DNA of 64,000 nt, taken from Onthophagus taurus. Taxonomy: Eukaryota > Arthropoda > Insecta > Coleoptera > Scarabaeidae. The notes beneath the pieces were generated by a model. That model made no database searches and had not been told where the DNA came from. It saw only the letters and a list, made by a program, of their open reading frames with translations. The stretch spans positions 496,001-560,000 of the forward strand of contig NW_027248941.1 in assembly GCF_036711975.1 (NCBI RefSeq), read 5' to 3'. Shown here piece after piece: positions 63,980-64,000 of the stretch (positions are counted from its first letter, which is position 1; each line of letters starts with the position of its first letter). A program made the translations under genes and the position numbers.

Positions 63980-64000
63980 GTAAATGTAGTTTTAGTTTTA

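Overview
The window looks like nuclear DNA of an insect. Genes are split by short, AT-rich, GT-AG introns, intergenic DNA is strongly AT-rich, and the recognisable proteins (trichoplein, EFTUD2/Snu114, NAA25, Pur-alpha, VPS26, cysteine string protein, an EPLIN-like LIM protein) are animal proteins in insect-like forms. A beetle is a reasonable guess, but the sequence alone does not settle the order. I saw no bacterial, viral or organellar segment, and no tRNA, rRNA or CRISPR array. All exon models were joined by hand from reading frame, splice sites and family knowledge. Where a total length is given, every junction keeps frame.

Layout, left to right. (1) 1-2268 holds the last two exons of an unrecognised gene (+), split by a ~203-bp tandem array; a second array of the same unit lies at 4310-5030. 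(2) 5256-6140 is a three-exon short-chain dehydrogenase (+). (3) 7954-29955 is a 22-kb, 21-exon LIM-domain gene (-) encoding about 1,356 residues with two LIM domains, a long acidic exon rich in tyrosine motifs and a run of symmetric cassette exons. Its introns carry most of the repeats. (4) 32687-34189 is an intronless trichoplein-like gene (+). (5) 35336-36207 is a two-exon, truncated tyrosine-recombinase-derived gene (+). (6) 37629-45425 is EFTUD2 (+), followed 120 bp later by the convergent NAA25 gene (-, 45546-50769). (7) 54052-55729 is Pur-alpha (-). (8) 57031-58410 is VPS26 (-), head to head with cysteine string protein (+, 59054-60628). (9) 62520-63979 is the 5' end of a Gln-rich C2H2 zinc-finger gene (+) that runs off the window.

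The genes are ordinary housekeeping, neuronal and cytoskeletal genes and do not form one pathway. The less ordinary part is the repeat landscape: several unrelated tandem arrays inside introns, near-perfect hairpins, two small TIR elements, and one dispersed element family (here 'family A', about 15 copies in both orientations). Family A copies repeatedly carry an RFX X-box-like core (TCACCATGGTAAC) and, in the same element, a CTCF-like core (CTAGATGGCGCT or CAGATGGCGCT). I regard that family as the best candidate for an undescribed system here: a mobile element spreading two regulatory motifs. This is inference from motif matching by eye.
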